A DNA stretch of 64,000 nucleotides from Aphrocallistes beatrix. Lineage: Eukaryota > Porifera > Hexactinellida > Sceptrulophora > Aphrocallistidae. Location of the stretch: assembly GCA_963281255.1 (NCBI GenBank), contig OY725488.1, forward strand, positions 11,195,524-11,259,523, written 5' to 3'. Below, one piece after another: positions 44,022-55,430 of the stretch (its first letter is position 1; the number at the start of each line of letters is the position of its first letter). The position numbers and the translations under genes are program-made. The notes beneath the pieces were generated by a model. The model made no database searches and was not told the DNA's origin. It saw only the letters and a list, made by a program, of their open reading frames with translations.

Positions 44022-45146
44022 TTAATCTTTATCGAGAAGGGTTTCTTGCAGGTCGTTTCTGTATCTGTATCCTTTCTTAGACTTTCCATGTATTGACAGG
44101 TAAACCTGACGAATCCACGTACACAGTGTTATGCATATAAAAGGAGATAATGTTAATGTTGTGCCCAAAAAACCGATCAAAAACCCCGCATACCAGATCC
44201 AGTTCAGAATTTGAATTAACTTTGATATTTCTACTTGATTCTCCGACACAGAGATGTAACTTGGAATGACACTGAGAGAAAATTGGCATTTCCCGTAGAA
44301 TAGAATGCTAGTAATGAATCCTGGAAAATACACTAACAATCTTGCCGCTATGATGAAGAAGTAGCCACAACATATTGATCGCATTGTGTATTTGAAGTAC
44401 TTGTACTGTCTGAATTCTTTTTCGTTCGACCCGAACTGTATCAGTCTTTCATATGCAATCTGAAGCAGAGTGTATTCAAACTGTTTAACTGCTCTCAGGA
44501 AGATGCAATAGTAGATTACGAGTAAAGTAAGCACTAACAAAATAGCGAAGTACTCTCTCCAAACTATTCCAACCGTGAAGACACTCAGCAGTGCAGTGAA
44601 GAAGATGAATGGTCGGAATTTATGATTTCCTGGATGCTTAACTCTCTTTATTCTCTGCGTCAGATATTTCATCAAACACACGCTTAACATAAGAACTAGC
44701 AGATATTCTACAATACTCTGTGAGGCAGCGAGTGTTGTGCGAATAGGATTTGCTGCTTGATTATACTGAAATTCCAGCAACATTTTATTCTCTATTTTAC
44801 TGCATTCAGACAGTTTCAACTTGGTACTGTTCGCTATTTCAGGAAATGTAATATAGTCACAATCCACGAGTGCACTAAGACAATATAAAATCATGCAGAA
44901 TGTTTCACTCAGGCTAATCAGGAGCAAATACGCATACTTTCTTATTTCAGTTTGGTAATGGTAACAGATTTGTTCGAATTCAGTACGTGAATCTTCTGAC
45001 TGCTCAGTAATCAAGTGTCTAGCTGCAACTCTCAAATACTTCTTGGACTGAGAGACCCGATAACTGAACACTATAACCCAGTACAAACTCATTACCAAGA
45101 AAATGATCGATAATGAGAGCACTATAACGGAATTTAGTTGTTCCAT
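44022..45146 (-). CDS. 7TM family protein, copy 8
   Basis: This 374-residue intact intronless frame groups with copy 1 through EIANSTKLKLSECSKIENK and IRTTLAASQSIVE, although the two are 25 kb apart. The first inner loop is nonetheless almost identical, even in DNA, to the other subgroup. Its tail differs (KGYRYRNDLQETLLDKD). The outer loop between segments 6 and 7 reads FYGKCQFSLSVIPSY, keeping the Cys. The promoter has the shared TATA box. It is probably a functional, distinct receptor-like subtype. Confidence 0.87.
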   Translation of the reverse strand: MEQLNSVIVLSLSIIFLVMSLYWVIVFSYRVSQSKKYLRVAARHLITEQSEDSRTEFEQICYHYQTEIRKYAYLLLISLSETFCMILYCLSALVDCDYITFPEIANSTKLKLSECSKIENKMLLEFQYNQAANPIRTTLAASQSIVEYLLVLMLSVCLMKYLTQRIKRVKHPGNHKFRPFIFFTALLSVFTVGIVWREYFAILLVLTLLVIYYCIFLRAVKQFEYTLLQIAYERLIQFGSNEKEFRQYKYFKYTMRSICCGYFFIIAARLLVYFPGFITSILFYGKCQFSLSVIPSYISVSENQVEISKLIQILNWIWYAGFLIGFLGTTLTLSPFICITLCTWIRQVYLSIHGKSKKGYRYRNDLQETLLDKD

Positions 45147-45210
45147 ACTTTTAATCTACTAGAAGGGATGTTGTATATTGCAGGTATTAATTATTTTGTG
45201 AGATAAATTA

Positions 45211-45230
45211 ACTATTTATAGTTTATCTCT
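45211..45230 (-). promoter_or_regulatory. TATA and GATA motifs of 7TM copy 8
   Basis: AGAGATAAACTATAAATAGT on the minus strand, about 65 bp from the ATG. Confidence 0.6.
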
Positions 45231-45654
45231 AATGTCATAAGTTCAATCTTTGGATCATAGGATAATTTGTACAGATATCTAATTGTTGGACGAGCAATAT
45301 TATGTCATATTTCGTCAGAGTTCAGTTCTTGTATTTTCTCCTATAGTCACAAGTGGAAGGTGCATCATTTGTCAACTAAATTATGGCACAGTAATATTTA
45401 ATTAATTTGTAAGCACACCTAACGTTTATTATCTAACAAGTGCGTAGATAAGGGAGGGGTTAGGTAAACAATAGTATAATGTCGTGACTATATGCTAAGT
45501 CTACTATTCCAGATACTAAATATAACTCTAAAGGTTGCTACTTAATAGCATGCTGATTTTAATAGTGTTGTTACTCCCCAAATTTCCTCCAGGCTGAGAA
45601 CTCGTGGTATAAAGTAAAAAGAGTATTGAGTATAGGACATTTTAACTCAGAAGT
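45231..45654. other. spacer, no gene recognised
   Basis: AT-rich DNA upstream of copy 8 with no exon, ORF or element signal. Confidence 0.5.
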
Positions 45655-45925
45655 ATTCATAATATATACAAATATGCTCAAAACGACGCGAATTGTCTCC
45701 TCTCCAAGATGACTGGTGGTTTAGAAGTTCGAAAAAAAATCCTTTTGACACAATTATGACGTTTTCAAGTTGAAAAAGTATAATTTTGGGAAACGACTTT
45801 AAAACAATAATATTAGAACTATATCAAAGGGCATTTTCAAGATTCTATGTAGACTAGTCATCTTGAAGAGGAAACAATTCCGCGTTTTTAATATTCATAT
45901 CTTTAGATATAGGGAATACTTTTTG
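45655..45925. repeat. fold-back repeat, family F, copy 2
   Basis: Inverted arms: TATGCTCAAAACGACGCGAA with TGTCTCCTCTCCAAGATGACT on the left, and AGTCATCTTGAAGAGGAAAC with ATTCCGCG on the right. The unpaired centre contains ATTATGACGTTTTCAAG. Confidence 0.6.
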
Positions 45926-45934
45926 AATTATAAT

Positions 45935-46247
45935 TAGGGATGAAACGAATATACCCAATATTCGGATATTCGTTGAAATGTTCTAAACGAGTATTCGTTT
46001 GCGCTAAATGGGAAATATTGCAATTAATTGTAGCATTTTTGAGTTATTCATTCGAAAATAAGAAATTTTTGCACTTTTGTGAAGATGGATTTGACTTTGG
46101 AGATAATTTTAACCTAATATATAATAAAATGAATTTTAGGATTACTTCTCATTGCTTGAAAACTAGGATTGATTCGGTTAAATGATGTCGGCTGAAAAAT
46201 CATCTAGACAAACGAATATTCAATTTCGAATATTCATTTCAGCCCTA
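45935..46247. mobile_element. hAT-like MITE (313 bp)
   Basis: Ends TAGGGATGAAACGAATA and TATTCATTTCAGCCCTA are inverted repeats. Flanking 8-mers ATTATAAT (45927-45934) and ATTGTAAT (46248-46255) match at seven positions. TAGGG ends and 8-bp duplications indicate hAT. The 81-residue open frame inside is incidental. Confidence 0.75.
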
Positions 46248-46578
46248 ATTGTAATGCAACGACAATTACGTATGTAGATTTCAAATGTCTGAAATGAATG
46301 AGTATCGAACTTTCTCGCCCTTAAAGTTACTTACTATACTATTGATCTATCAACCGACATTTCTTTCATTTCTACGACAACCGAGGGCTCAGCTCAAAAT
46401 ATTAATTTTTTTCTCAGGGGCTGCGCTGATCGATGACGCCCTATAGTATTGGGGTGTGGAGAGAGGGTTGCTCCCCCAAATATCCGCCTGATTAACTGTT
46501 AATATATTTACACATCATTATATTTATAGTAATAAATTACACATAAAATACATTGTATCTTAATACACTCCACTAACA

Positions 46579-47706
46579 TTAAGCAAGGAGTGGATCCTGT
46601 AAGTTGTCTATTTTGTATCTGTATATCTTCTTGGATGTTCCTCGTATTGACTTGTATGCTTGACTGAACCAGATATATAATGTTATGCCTATGAACGGAG
46701 ATATTGCGATAATTGTCCCACAAACTGTAAATACTTGTCCTAATCTCCAAATGTAAGTTAGAACTCGGATCAATAATGCTATTTGATCAGGTTTCCATGA
46801 AATAGGATTATAATTTGGAGTAAAATTGAAAGGAAATTGGCAATTCCTGTAGAATAAAATGCTAGTTAGAAATCCTGGAAAATTAGCTGGTAATTTTGAT
46901 GCTATGATGATGAAGTAACCACAACATACTGTCCGCATCGTATACTTGAAATACTTGTACTGTTTGAATTCATTTTTGTTCGATCCGAACCGTGCCAGTC
47001 TTTCATATGCACTCTGAAGTAGAGAGTATTCAAACTGTTTAACTACTCTCAGGAAGAAGTAATAGTAAATTGATAGTACAGTAAGTATTAGAAAAATAGC
47101 AAAGTACTCTCTCCAAGCTACTCCAAGCGTTAAAAAACTCACACTTAAAAGTGCAATATTTGCGAGAAAAATTCTGATTTTATAACCTTTTGATGGATAT
47201 TTGATGTTCTTCATTCTCTGTGTCAGATATTTCATCAAACTAATACTGAATACTAAGGTAAATAATTCCAGTACGTTCTGTAGCGTTGAAAGAGTATTAA
47301 ATATAGGATTTGCAGCTTGATGATAATGAAACTTCATTAAATCTGAGTTCTCAACTTTACTACAATTAGATAGCTTCAATAATACTTCGTTCTCAATATC
47401 AGGAAATGTAATGTAGCTAAGATGCACAAGGGCAGTTATCGGGAATAGGATAATGCATGATATTTCACTCAGGCTAATCAGGAGTAAATACACATACTTT
47501 CTTATTTCAGTTTGGTAATGGTGACAAAATTGTTCGAATTCAGTACGTGAATCTTCTGACTGCTCAGTAATCAAGTGTCTAGCTGCAACTCTCAAATACT
47601 TCTTAGACTGATAGATCCGATAACTGAATACTCTCACCCAGTACAAACTCAATACTGAGAAAATGATGAACAACGAGAATATTATTGCGATGTTAAATTG
47701 ATCCAT
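46579..47706 (-). CDS. 7TM family protein, copy 9
   Basis: This 375-residue intact intronless frame has all family marks: seven hydrophobic segments, the conserved inner loop, LSNCSKVENS, FYRNCQFPF and tail NLQDPLLA. Segment 1 begins IAIIFSLFIIFSVLSLYWVR, with an Arg where the others have Ile. Segment 6 has IIIASKLPANFPGF, with a Pro unlike its neighbours. Probably functional; role unknown. Confidence 0.87.
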   Translation of the reverse strand: MDQFNIAIIFSLFIIFSVLSLYWVRVFSYRIYQSKKYLRVAARHLITEQSEDSRTEFEQFCHHYQTEIRKYVYLLLISLSEISCIILFPITALVHLSYITFPDIENEVLLKLSNCSKVENSDLMKFHYHQAANPIFNTLSTLQNVLELFTLVFSISLMKYLTQRMKNIKYPSKGYKIRIFLANIALLSVSFLTLGVAWREYFAIFLILTVLSIYYYFFLRVVKQFEYSLLQSAYERLARFGSNKNEFKQYKYFKYTMRTVCCGYFIIIASKLPANFPGFLTSILFYRNCQFPFNFTPNYNPISWKPDQIALLIRVLTYIWRLGQVFTVCGTIIAISPFIGITLYIWFSQAYKSIRGTSKKIYRYKIDNLQDPLLA

Positions 47707-47767
47707 GCCTCACTAGAGAAGATTCTATATGTTGCATATATTATTTATTGGGTTAGCTAAATTAGAA

Positions 47768-47790
47768 CTATTTATAGTATCTCTTATCTA
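47768..47790 (-). promoter_or_regulatory. GATA and TATA motifs of 7TM copy 9
   Basis: TAGATAAGAGATACTATAAA continues into TAG on the minus strand, about 62 bp from the ATG. A consensus AGATAAG word lies 6 bp upstream of the TATA box. Confidence 0.6.
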
Positions 47791-48858
47791 TATAATTTAC
47801 ATTTTAGATTTAAATATTCACAAAACAAATCAATGGAACTCGAGTTTAAATAGTAAGCATGAGTTTGCTATTTTAACTGGATTTTCCTTTTGTTTGTGGA
47901 TATTTTGAATATCCACTAAACAAATCATTGTTTTGTGGATATTTTACATTCAAAATGTAATATAATAGCTTTGATACTAGTGATTGAGTAAAACCATGTA
48001 ATACTTGCTCAATATACAAGATTTCAGTGTAGGTACTAATTCTAGCTTTGATACAGTTATACTTGAAGTATGATTTAAGTATGATTTGCGTAGTGATTAG
48101 TCAATTAACTAGAATGGTTTAACTGGGATATTATGATTATCTTTGGGTTTACCAGGAACGTGTTGTCGGATATATCATTATATCAATTAGTTATACATTC
48201 AGAATCCAGGGATTTAACATTACGGCTGGTTGTGACATTATTGACCAATAGGGGTTATTAATTAACTAGCCAAACTCAATGCATACAAACAAGCTTCTAA
48301 TTATTCTAAAATCTAATGAGTTGAAATAAATAAAAAATTTACAAAACAATTATCACTCTATTAGCCCAGTCAATCTGTGGTTGAGTTGGAACAAATTGCG
48401 ACATAATTTATTTCAGTGAGAAATGAACAATGGAAGCTCCAGAATTTGATCAAACGCACGCTTAACATAAGTATTGTCAATTTTAACAATATTCATTTTA
48501 TCGAATGTTCAATTTGGATAATTATAAATATTATCCTGACCTTTGGATGGCACAGCAAGTATTGATATTTGGCTTTAGTTTTCAATGCATCAGCTTGAAT
48601 TAGACATGTAAGGTTTGTATATATTGATCTCATCTATGTCCTAATCTAATTTAAATCCGATTACATTTCGAAACACTGCTTAAAGTTGATCGATAATGCC
48701 TTATAACATTTAGAGGGCAGGGCCCGTCCCTGGGTGGTACCCGTCCCCAAAGATCTAACTAATTAAACTGTTTTAATGGATTAGGCACATCATTACATTC
48801 ATATCAGAGTAATAAATCACACATAAAATACATTATATCTTAATACACTCTGCTAACA
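47791..48858. other. spacer with 48700-48845 block repeated at 54113-54256
   Basis: No gene was found. The right part (GGGCAGGGCCCGTCCCTGGG, AATGGATTAGGCACATCATT) is duplicated next to copy 11. A short block (TTCAATTTGGATAATT and following) is also repeated at 52540-52720. Confidence 0.65.
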
Positions 48859-49976
48859 TTAAGCAAGGAGTGGAACCTGTAAGTTGTCTCTATTGTATCT
48901 GTATATCTTCTTGGATGTTCCTCGTATTGACTTGTAGGCTTTACTGAACCAGATATATAATGTTATGCCTGTGAACGGAGATATTATGATAATTATCCCA
49001 CAAATCGAAAATAGATGTCCTAATCTCCAGATGTAAGTTAGAACTCGGATCAATAATGCTATTTGATCAGGTTTCCATGAAATGGGATTATAATTTGGAG
49101 AAAAATTGAAAGGGAATTGCAATTCCTGTAGAATAAAATGCTAGTTAGAAATCCTGGAAAATACCCTAGTAATTTTGACACTATGATGATGAAGTAACCA
49201 CAACATACTGTCCGCATCGTATACTTGAAATACTTGTGCTGTCTCAATTGATTTTTGTTAGATCCGAACTGTGATAGTCTTTCATATGCACTCTGAAGTA
49301 GAGAGTATTCAAACTGTTTAACTGCTCTCAGGAAGAGATAATAATATATTGATAGTACAGTAAGTATTAGCAAAATAGCAAAGTGCTCTCTCCAAGCTAC
49401 TCCAAGCGTTAAAACGCTCACACTTAAAAGTGCAGTAAAAATTATGATTTTATAACCTTTTGATGGATACCTGATGTTCTTTATTCTCTGTGTCAGATAC
49501 TTCATCAAACTTATACTGAATACTAAAAGAAATAATTCCAGTATGTTCTGTAGCGTTGAAAGAGTATTAAGTATAGGATTTGCAGCTTGATGATAATGGA
49601 ACTTAATTAAATCTGAGTTCTCAACTTTACTGCAATTAGACAACCTTAATAATACCTCGTTCTCAATATCAGGAAATGTAATGTAGTGAAGATCTACAAG
49701 GGCAGTTATAGAGTGTAGGATTATGCAAGATGTTTCACTCAGGTTAATCAGGAGTAAATACGCATACTTTCTTATTTCAGTTTCGTAATGGTGACATATT
49801 TGTTCGAAGCTAGTGCGTGAATCTTCTGACTGTTCGGTAATCAAGTGTCTAGCTGCAACTCTCAAATACTTCTTAGACTGAGAGATCCGATAACTGAACA
49901 CTATCATCCAGTACAAACTCAATACTAAGAAAATGATAGAAAACGAGGATATTATGACAATTTCTACAGAATGCAT
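48859..49976 (-). pseudogene. 7TM family copy 10, 1-bp deletion
   Basis: It is open for 290 codons, then one G is missing near 49119: GGGAATTGCAATTCC against GGGAATTGGCAATTCC in paralogues. That sends FYRNC into another frame and a stop at 49059. The rest, including segment 7 and the tail NLQVPLLA, is intact in the original frame down to 48859. The N-terminus (MHSVEIVIISSFS) and promoter resemble copy 11, not the others. The lesion is a single base, so it is either recent or an assembly error. Confidence 0.85.
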
Positions 49977-50004
49977 TTTTATCTAGTACTTGCAATTTTA
50001 ATCG

Positions 50005-50016
50005 TTTTTATATTGC
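50005..50016 (-). promoter_or_regulatory. TATA-like motif of 7TM copy 10
   Basis: CAATATAAAAAC on the minus strand, about 30-40 bp before the ATG. The same TATAAAAAC word occurs at about 55420-55430 upstream of copy 11. This is a variant promoter for these two copies. Confidence 0.5.
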
Positions 50017-50029
50017 CCATTCATTGTGT

Positions 50030-50855
50030 TATTCATAGGAGGATAAGCTTGCAAATGTGAATCTCAGAATGCTTACAATCTCCTATTATAACATTCAGTA
50101 TGTCCCAGATAAATTGAGGCTTTTATTTTGTCTACAAATGAATTATAAACTATCCAAGGAGAGCTAATTTTCTATTACATAACTGTACATGATCTAATTT
50201 AATATTTTATTTTAATTCCGTTATTGTCGATAATCATTTTACATCTTTTTGCCACTGACTGCCAATATGTGGAGAGAAACTCCGCGGATTTATGTTTTTC
50301 CATATTTCTGTTACTACTAATTTTATGTCGAGCATCCAGTAATTGTAAAAATACAAGAACTATAGATGCTAATTATAATGTAAAGATTATATTAAAATGG
50401 AAGCAGTATCAAAATATGCTACGTCATTATGACGTCATAATTAGTTGATTGTCTTGTATTTAAGTTGTTAAATCATTCTAAAAATGTCATAAATCACCGT
50501 GTATGTTTTCAACCATTTTTGAAAACAAATGCATGACAGAAATTATAGTTGTCTATTAACCAAGGTTGCCCCTGGAATGTGTCGCGTCATTTCACTTTAA
50601 GCCATTTTAGGCTGGGAAGCCATTAAAATTTGGGGTATTTAATATAAATAGAAAAACCCCAGGGTCAATCATGGATATATATATCATATGTAAGTTTATA
50701 TTAATTAGGCTAAATTTTCTCGATTTGGGACATACTGTAGTATATTGGTTTGATGTAATTCGCCTAGAGAGTGTTGCATCATTTATATTAGGAATGTAGA
50801 ATGGGACATGTTTTAGCAGAATATTGGTATATAAAAGACTGGCAGTTCTCTGAAA
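50030..50855. other. spacer, no gene recognised
   Basis: AT-rich DNA upstream of copy 10. No domain or homology was seen in its short frames. Confidence 0.5.
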
Positions 50856-50859
50856 CTTT

Positions 50860-51200
50860 AGCATCGCAGGGAAATTATTTAGGCCAGATAGATGTTCAAT
50901 GTCTGATGAAGTTTTTCAAAATTTAATTATGATAAGTGCAATTCAAACCTATGATAAATATATTGAAATTAATTATTTGCCTAAGTTAGATAATATGCTT
51001 TCTTTGTGTGATACGTAATCAATTGATGATAAACTTCAGACTTTCTGAATCATAGAAAAGTCTTAGTAAATATTGTTTAGTAATTTGTAATTGTACATAA
51101 TTCTACTTGTAATAGTAATATATTACATATACACATAATGTAATTGTAATTGTAATAGTAATAGAATAGAAAGAAATATAAGTAATAGTAATATAATTCA
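50860..51200. repeat. TAATAG-rich interspersed repeat, second copy
   Basis: It shares TTTAGCATCGCAG.GAAATTATT, GATGAAGTTTTTCAAAA and the GTAATAGTAATA runs with 21700-22110. Noncoding. Confidence 0.6.
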
Positions 51201-51421
51201 GTTCAGGGACTGACGAATTAATTCAGCTTTTTCCTTTACACACTCCACACACAGGCGAACATCAAAGGCTGTGCTTCCTACTGGTGCACCTCTGCGTTCT
51301 GCATTCAGATTCGCAGTTGCACCTGATGACATCCAGGCGGGATTCATGAGCTAGAATTGCCCAACCATGGCCACTATCAATGTTTTTCTCGTTGATATTC
51401 CTGAGATTATATTTAGTGGAA

Positions 51422-51561
51422 GTATTTTCCGTAGAGCGCATTAAGCTCGCTATTTAACCGCTTAGCTTGTTGAATAACCTGATTTTGTCGTTAAATAATG
51501 CAATAACCAGAATAAACCGCACAAAAATTAACGCGCTTTCCATTAATCCCGAGGGAAATAC
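51422..51561. mobile_element. MITE, second copy of the 14590 type
   Basis: Ends GTATTTTCC and GGGAAATAC. The interior shares GTTAAATAATGCAAT and CGCACAAAAATT with the copy in CSE1L intron 4. It is more degraded. Confidence 0.6.
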
Positions 51562-52860
51562 TGGTGGAAGTTCTAGGATTTTGGCTCATATATGTAAGGA
51601 GTATAAATATCAATTTCATTCCTAGCTAAATTTAATTGGGGACAGATATTAATTCGGTTCAAATTCTTTAACATCGTCGGTATATCAATTAACTATTTTT
51701 AATAATTTCAAGATAAATTTTTTTGGAGACGTCCTTTTTTTCTCAACCCTAACCTGAAAAATATTTCTACTTTAAGAAATCCGGTCAAATATTGACATTA
51801 GATTCAAATGCTACCTCATTTATTGCAGATTAGGCGACATATTAATATGCACCAAGCTTGGGGTAATAGTAATATGTAATACTAATTGTAATAGTAACAA
51901 TTACTTTTGAGAATTAATAGTAAGAGTAATAGTATAGAATCTATTGCCATAGGAATTATCTATTACATATTTATAACTTCGGACTGGTTTATATCTTTTG
52001 TCGTGAAGTAACAGGAAGTTTTTAAAATTTAACTTAGACAAATGATATCGTTATGCATTTGTCATTTGTAAATGCGTTATTTCATTTTTAAGCATTAGTT
52101 ATTTGCTAAGATTAGATAATTTGTTTTGTTTTTATAGGATGATATATTATTTGACAGACATTCTGAGTCATAGAAAAGTCTTAGTAATTGTCTACTAATT
52201 CGTAATTGTAATAGTAATTATTAATTGTAATGGTAATATATTGCATTTTGAAATAATTGACCACAGGCCTGGCATGGCATGACCACTATTAGCTATTGCA
52301 ACGAGGCGATATTACGACTAAAGTAACAATTCACCTGATCATTTTTTGTTAAAGTATGTACACTTTACCTAATATACGTATATACGAAGATGTAAGATTT
52401 CGTAGCATTTTTATAGTGATTCATTTTTTTGCTTTTGGGGAGATCCTAAACATAATTCATTCCCAAAGTCCCAATTCAATCAGAAAATGTCCCACTGAAT
52501 TATTGATAAGGAGAAATATAATTAAACTTCTAATTGACAAATATTCAATTTGGATAATTCTAAATATTATCCTGACATTTAGATGACACAGCAAATATCG
52601 ATATTTGGCTTTAGTTTTCAATGCATCAGCTTGAATTAGACATGTAAGGTTTGTATATATTGATCTCATCTATGTCATAATCTAATTTAAATCCGATTAC
52701 ATTTCGAAACACTGCTTAAAGTTCAATTACGATGCTTGGGTCAAAATTGTAATAAAAACCACTTTTCCACAGAAAGAATGTTGAAAGTTCATATTCTGTA
52801 CGCAAAGTCCTAACAGGCACCCCTTCTCTACTCGTTTGACCGGCACCAGGAATTTTAATT
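51562..52860. other. spacer, repeats only
   Basis: It contains pieces of the TAATAG repeat (51865-51930, 52200-52270) and a block at 52530-52720 shared with 48500-48690. No gene was recognised. Confidence 0.55.
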
Positions 52861-52864
52861 TTCT

Positions 52865-53165
52865 TAAATCCTTTCTGTCTTTATAACTCAAAAAGTATTC
52901 ATTGTATAAAAATGGTCAAAACGACGCAAATTGTCTCCTCCTCAAGATGACACGTTTTGAATTTTAAAAAATGCCTTTTGACACAGTTATGACGTTTGTA
53001 GTAGAAAAAGTCTAAATTTTGTGGAAACTATTACTTGAATGCGTCATAACTATGTCAAAAGGCGTTTTCGAAATTCTAACTAGTCATCTTGAAAAGCAGA
53101 TAATTCTGCGTCGCTTTGAGCACGCATATTCTTTAGATATAGTGAAAAATCTTTGAGTTATAATG
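52865..53165. repeat. fold-back repeat, family F, copy 3
   Basis: The arms contain GTCAAAACGACGCAAATTGT/CTCCTCCTCAAGATGAC and CATCTTGAAAAGCAGATAATTCTGCG. The centre includes GACACAGTTATGACG and CGTCATAACTATGTC. Confidence 0.65.
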
Positions 53166-53901
53166 TTCGCTTCCTTGTGCTGCGCGGCTGGCGGACACTT
53201 TGTGTCCGCCGGAGGCTCCCTTCGGTCGCCTGGGGTCACATTGGTTAATTATAAGGGAGATAGCATCTCTAAATATGTCTGTCCTACTGTGATAATCAAT
53301 ATCACTCGAAAAATCACCAAATTTGTCAATTTAAAAATTTTTGATGAATAATGATGACGTCATAACAAAGTGATGAGTCATCATTTTTTGATGATAGTTG
53401 CATCATATGTGAGGTATGTTAGTATACAGATTCTATTAAAATTTCAGCCTTCTATCTCCTATAATGGCATAGTTATGCTCGATTTACTCTGTTGCTTAAC
53501 TTTTAAAAATGTAACAATGACGTCAGAATTACATGATGAGTCGACATTTTGCTCTGAGCTCAGAACTTCCTGGAGCCATAGCCAAAATACTCCCACATTC
53601 CAAAAATTAGCTTTCTATGACCGGCAGTTTCTTCAATCAATTCGATACAGATATATATATATATATACACGTATACAGTCGACTCCGCTTAATATGGTCA
53701 CTGTTTAATCGGGTCAACCGCTTAATCGGGCCACTTTTGGCAGGACCGGAATCACACATAGAAGCTAATACAAAATATTTTCGGTTAATAGGGTCCTCCG
53801 CTTAATCGGGGCAAAATGTCCTCTGACCGATGTGACCCTATTAAGCGGAGTCGACTGTATATATAAACAAATAAATATTAATCGAGTTTTAATAGTAAGG
53901 A
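53163..53901 (-). mobile_element. Helitron-like element carrying a nested MITE
   Basis: The minus-strand element has 5' end TCCTTACTATTAAAACTCG at 53901 and GC-rich 3' region near 53163 (GGCGGACACAAAGTGTCCGC). Its TA-rich 5' part is interrupted by the Tigger-like MITE at 53676-53857. The core matches the other family members. Confidence 0.7.
53676..53857. mobile_element. 182-bp pogo/Tigger-like MITE
   Basis: Ends CAGTCGACTCCGCTTAATA and TATTAAGCGGAGTCGACTG are perfect inverted repeats flanked by TA. The interior repeats CCGCTTAATCGGG. It is inserted in the Helitron-like element. Confidence 0.85.
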
Positions 53902-54273
53902 TGATGATTATGCAAATTTCAAAACGTCACTCAATATCTCTAAAATGAACATTTCTTAATGTTTCTAAATATCGAATTTTCGTGTCCTTCTAGTCACTTA
54001 CTTGAGTTACACTATCGATCTGCCGACTAGCATTTTTTTCATTCCCATTGCAACCCTGGGTGTTCAACTCAAATATATAAATATAAACTCATGGGCTGCC
54101 ATGATTGATAATGCCTTATAACATTTAGAGGGCAGGGCCCGTCCCTGGGTGGTACCTATCCCCAAAGATCCAACTGATTAAACTGTTTTAATGGATTAGG
54201 CACATCATTACATTCAAATCAGAGTAATAATTCACACATAAAATACATTATATCTTTATCTACCATGCTAACA

Positions 54274-55386
54274 TTAATCAAGGAGTGGATCCTGTAAGTT
54301 GTCAATTTTGTATCTGTATATCTTCTTGGATGTTCCTCGTATTGACTTGTAGGCTTGACTGAACCAGATATATAATGTTATGCCTGTGAACGGAGATATT
54401 GTGATAATTGTCCCACACTCTATAAATACTCGTGCTAAATTCCGAATGTAAGTTAAAACTCGGATCAATAATGCTATTTGATCAGGTTTCAATGAAATAG
54501 GATTATAATTTGAAGTAAAATTGAAAGGGAATTGGCAATTCTTGTAGAATAAAATGCTTGCAAGAAATCCAGGAAAATACCCTATTAATTTTGACACTAT
54601 GATGATGAAGTAACCACAACATACTGTCCGCATTGTATACTTAAAATACTTGTACTGTCTCAATTCATTTTTGTTCGATCCGAACTGTGCCAGTCTTTCA
54701 TATGTACTCTGAAGTAGAGAGTATTCAAACTGTTTAACTGCTTTCAGGAAGAAGTAATAGTAAATTGATAGTACAGTAAGTATTAGCAAAATAGCAAAGT
54801 ACTCTCTCCAAGCTACTCCAAGCGTTAAAAAACTCGTACCTAAAACTGCAGTAAAATTTTTGAATTTATAACCTTTTGATGGATACCTGATGTTCTTTAT
54901 TCTCTGTGTCAGATACTTCATCAAACTTATGCTGAATGCTAAGAGGAATAATTCCACTATGTTCTGTAGCATTGAAAGAGTATTAAATATAGGATTTGCA
55001 GCTTGATGATAATAAAACTTTATCAAATTTGAATTCTCAACTTTGCTACAATTAGATAACCTTAATAATACTTCGCTCTCAATATCAGGAAATGTAATGT
55101 AGTTAAGATCCACAAGGCCAGTTATTGAGAATAGAATTATGCAAGATATTTCACTCAGGTTAATCAGGAGTAAATACGCATACTTTCTTATTTCAGTTTG
55201 GTAATGGTAACAGATTTGTTCGAATTCAGTACGTGAATCTTCTGACTGCTCAGTAATCAAGTGTCTAGCTGCAACTCTCAAATACTTCTTGGACTGAGAG
55301 ATCCGATAACTGAACACTATCATCCAGTACAAACTCAATACTAAGAAAATTATAGAAAATGAAAATATTATGACAATTTCTATCAT
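54274..55386 (-). CDS. 7TM family protein, copy 11
   Basis: This 370-residue intact intronless frame has seven hydrophobic segments, the conserved inner loop, LSNCSKVENSN, FYKNCQFPF and tail NLQDPLLD. The start is MIEIVIIFSFS. Relative to copy 10 (MHSVEIVII) one extra base lies between the ancestral ATG at about 55393 and this one. The older ATG is therefore out of frame and overlaps the used start. It is the last array member before CSE1L exon 6. Probably functional; role unknown. Confidence 0.86.
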   Translation of the reverse strand: MIEIVIIFSFSIIFLVLSLYWMIVFSYRISQSKKYLRVAARHLITEQSEDSRTEFEQICYHYQTEIRKYAYLLLINLSEISCIILFSITGLVDLNYITFPDIESEVLLRLSNCSKVENSNLIKFYYHQAANPIFNTLSMLQNIVELFLLAFSISLMKYLTQRIKNIRYPSKGYKFKNFTAVLGTSFLTLGVAWREYFAILLILTVLSIYYYFFLKAVKQFEYSLLQSTYERLAQFGSNKNELRQYKYFKYTMRTVCCGYFIIIVSKLIGYFPGFLASILFYKNCQFPFNFTSNYNPISLKPDQIALLIRVLTYIRNLARVFIECGTIITISPFTGITLYIWFSQAYKSIRGTSKKIYRYKIDNLQDPLLD

Positions 55387-55430
55387 GATACATTTTTATC
55401 CAGTACTTTCAATTTTTTCGTTTTTATATT

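Noticed and set aside
45940..46185. 81-residue frame
   Set aside because: It lies wholly inside a hAT-like MITE with a clear 8-bp duplication.
18049..55386. 7TM genes as insect-type gustatory receptor-like (GRL) proteins
   Set aside because: Length is similar, but charge bias predicts the N-terminus outside, opposite to GRLs, and the TYhhhhhQF motif of segment 7 is absent.
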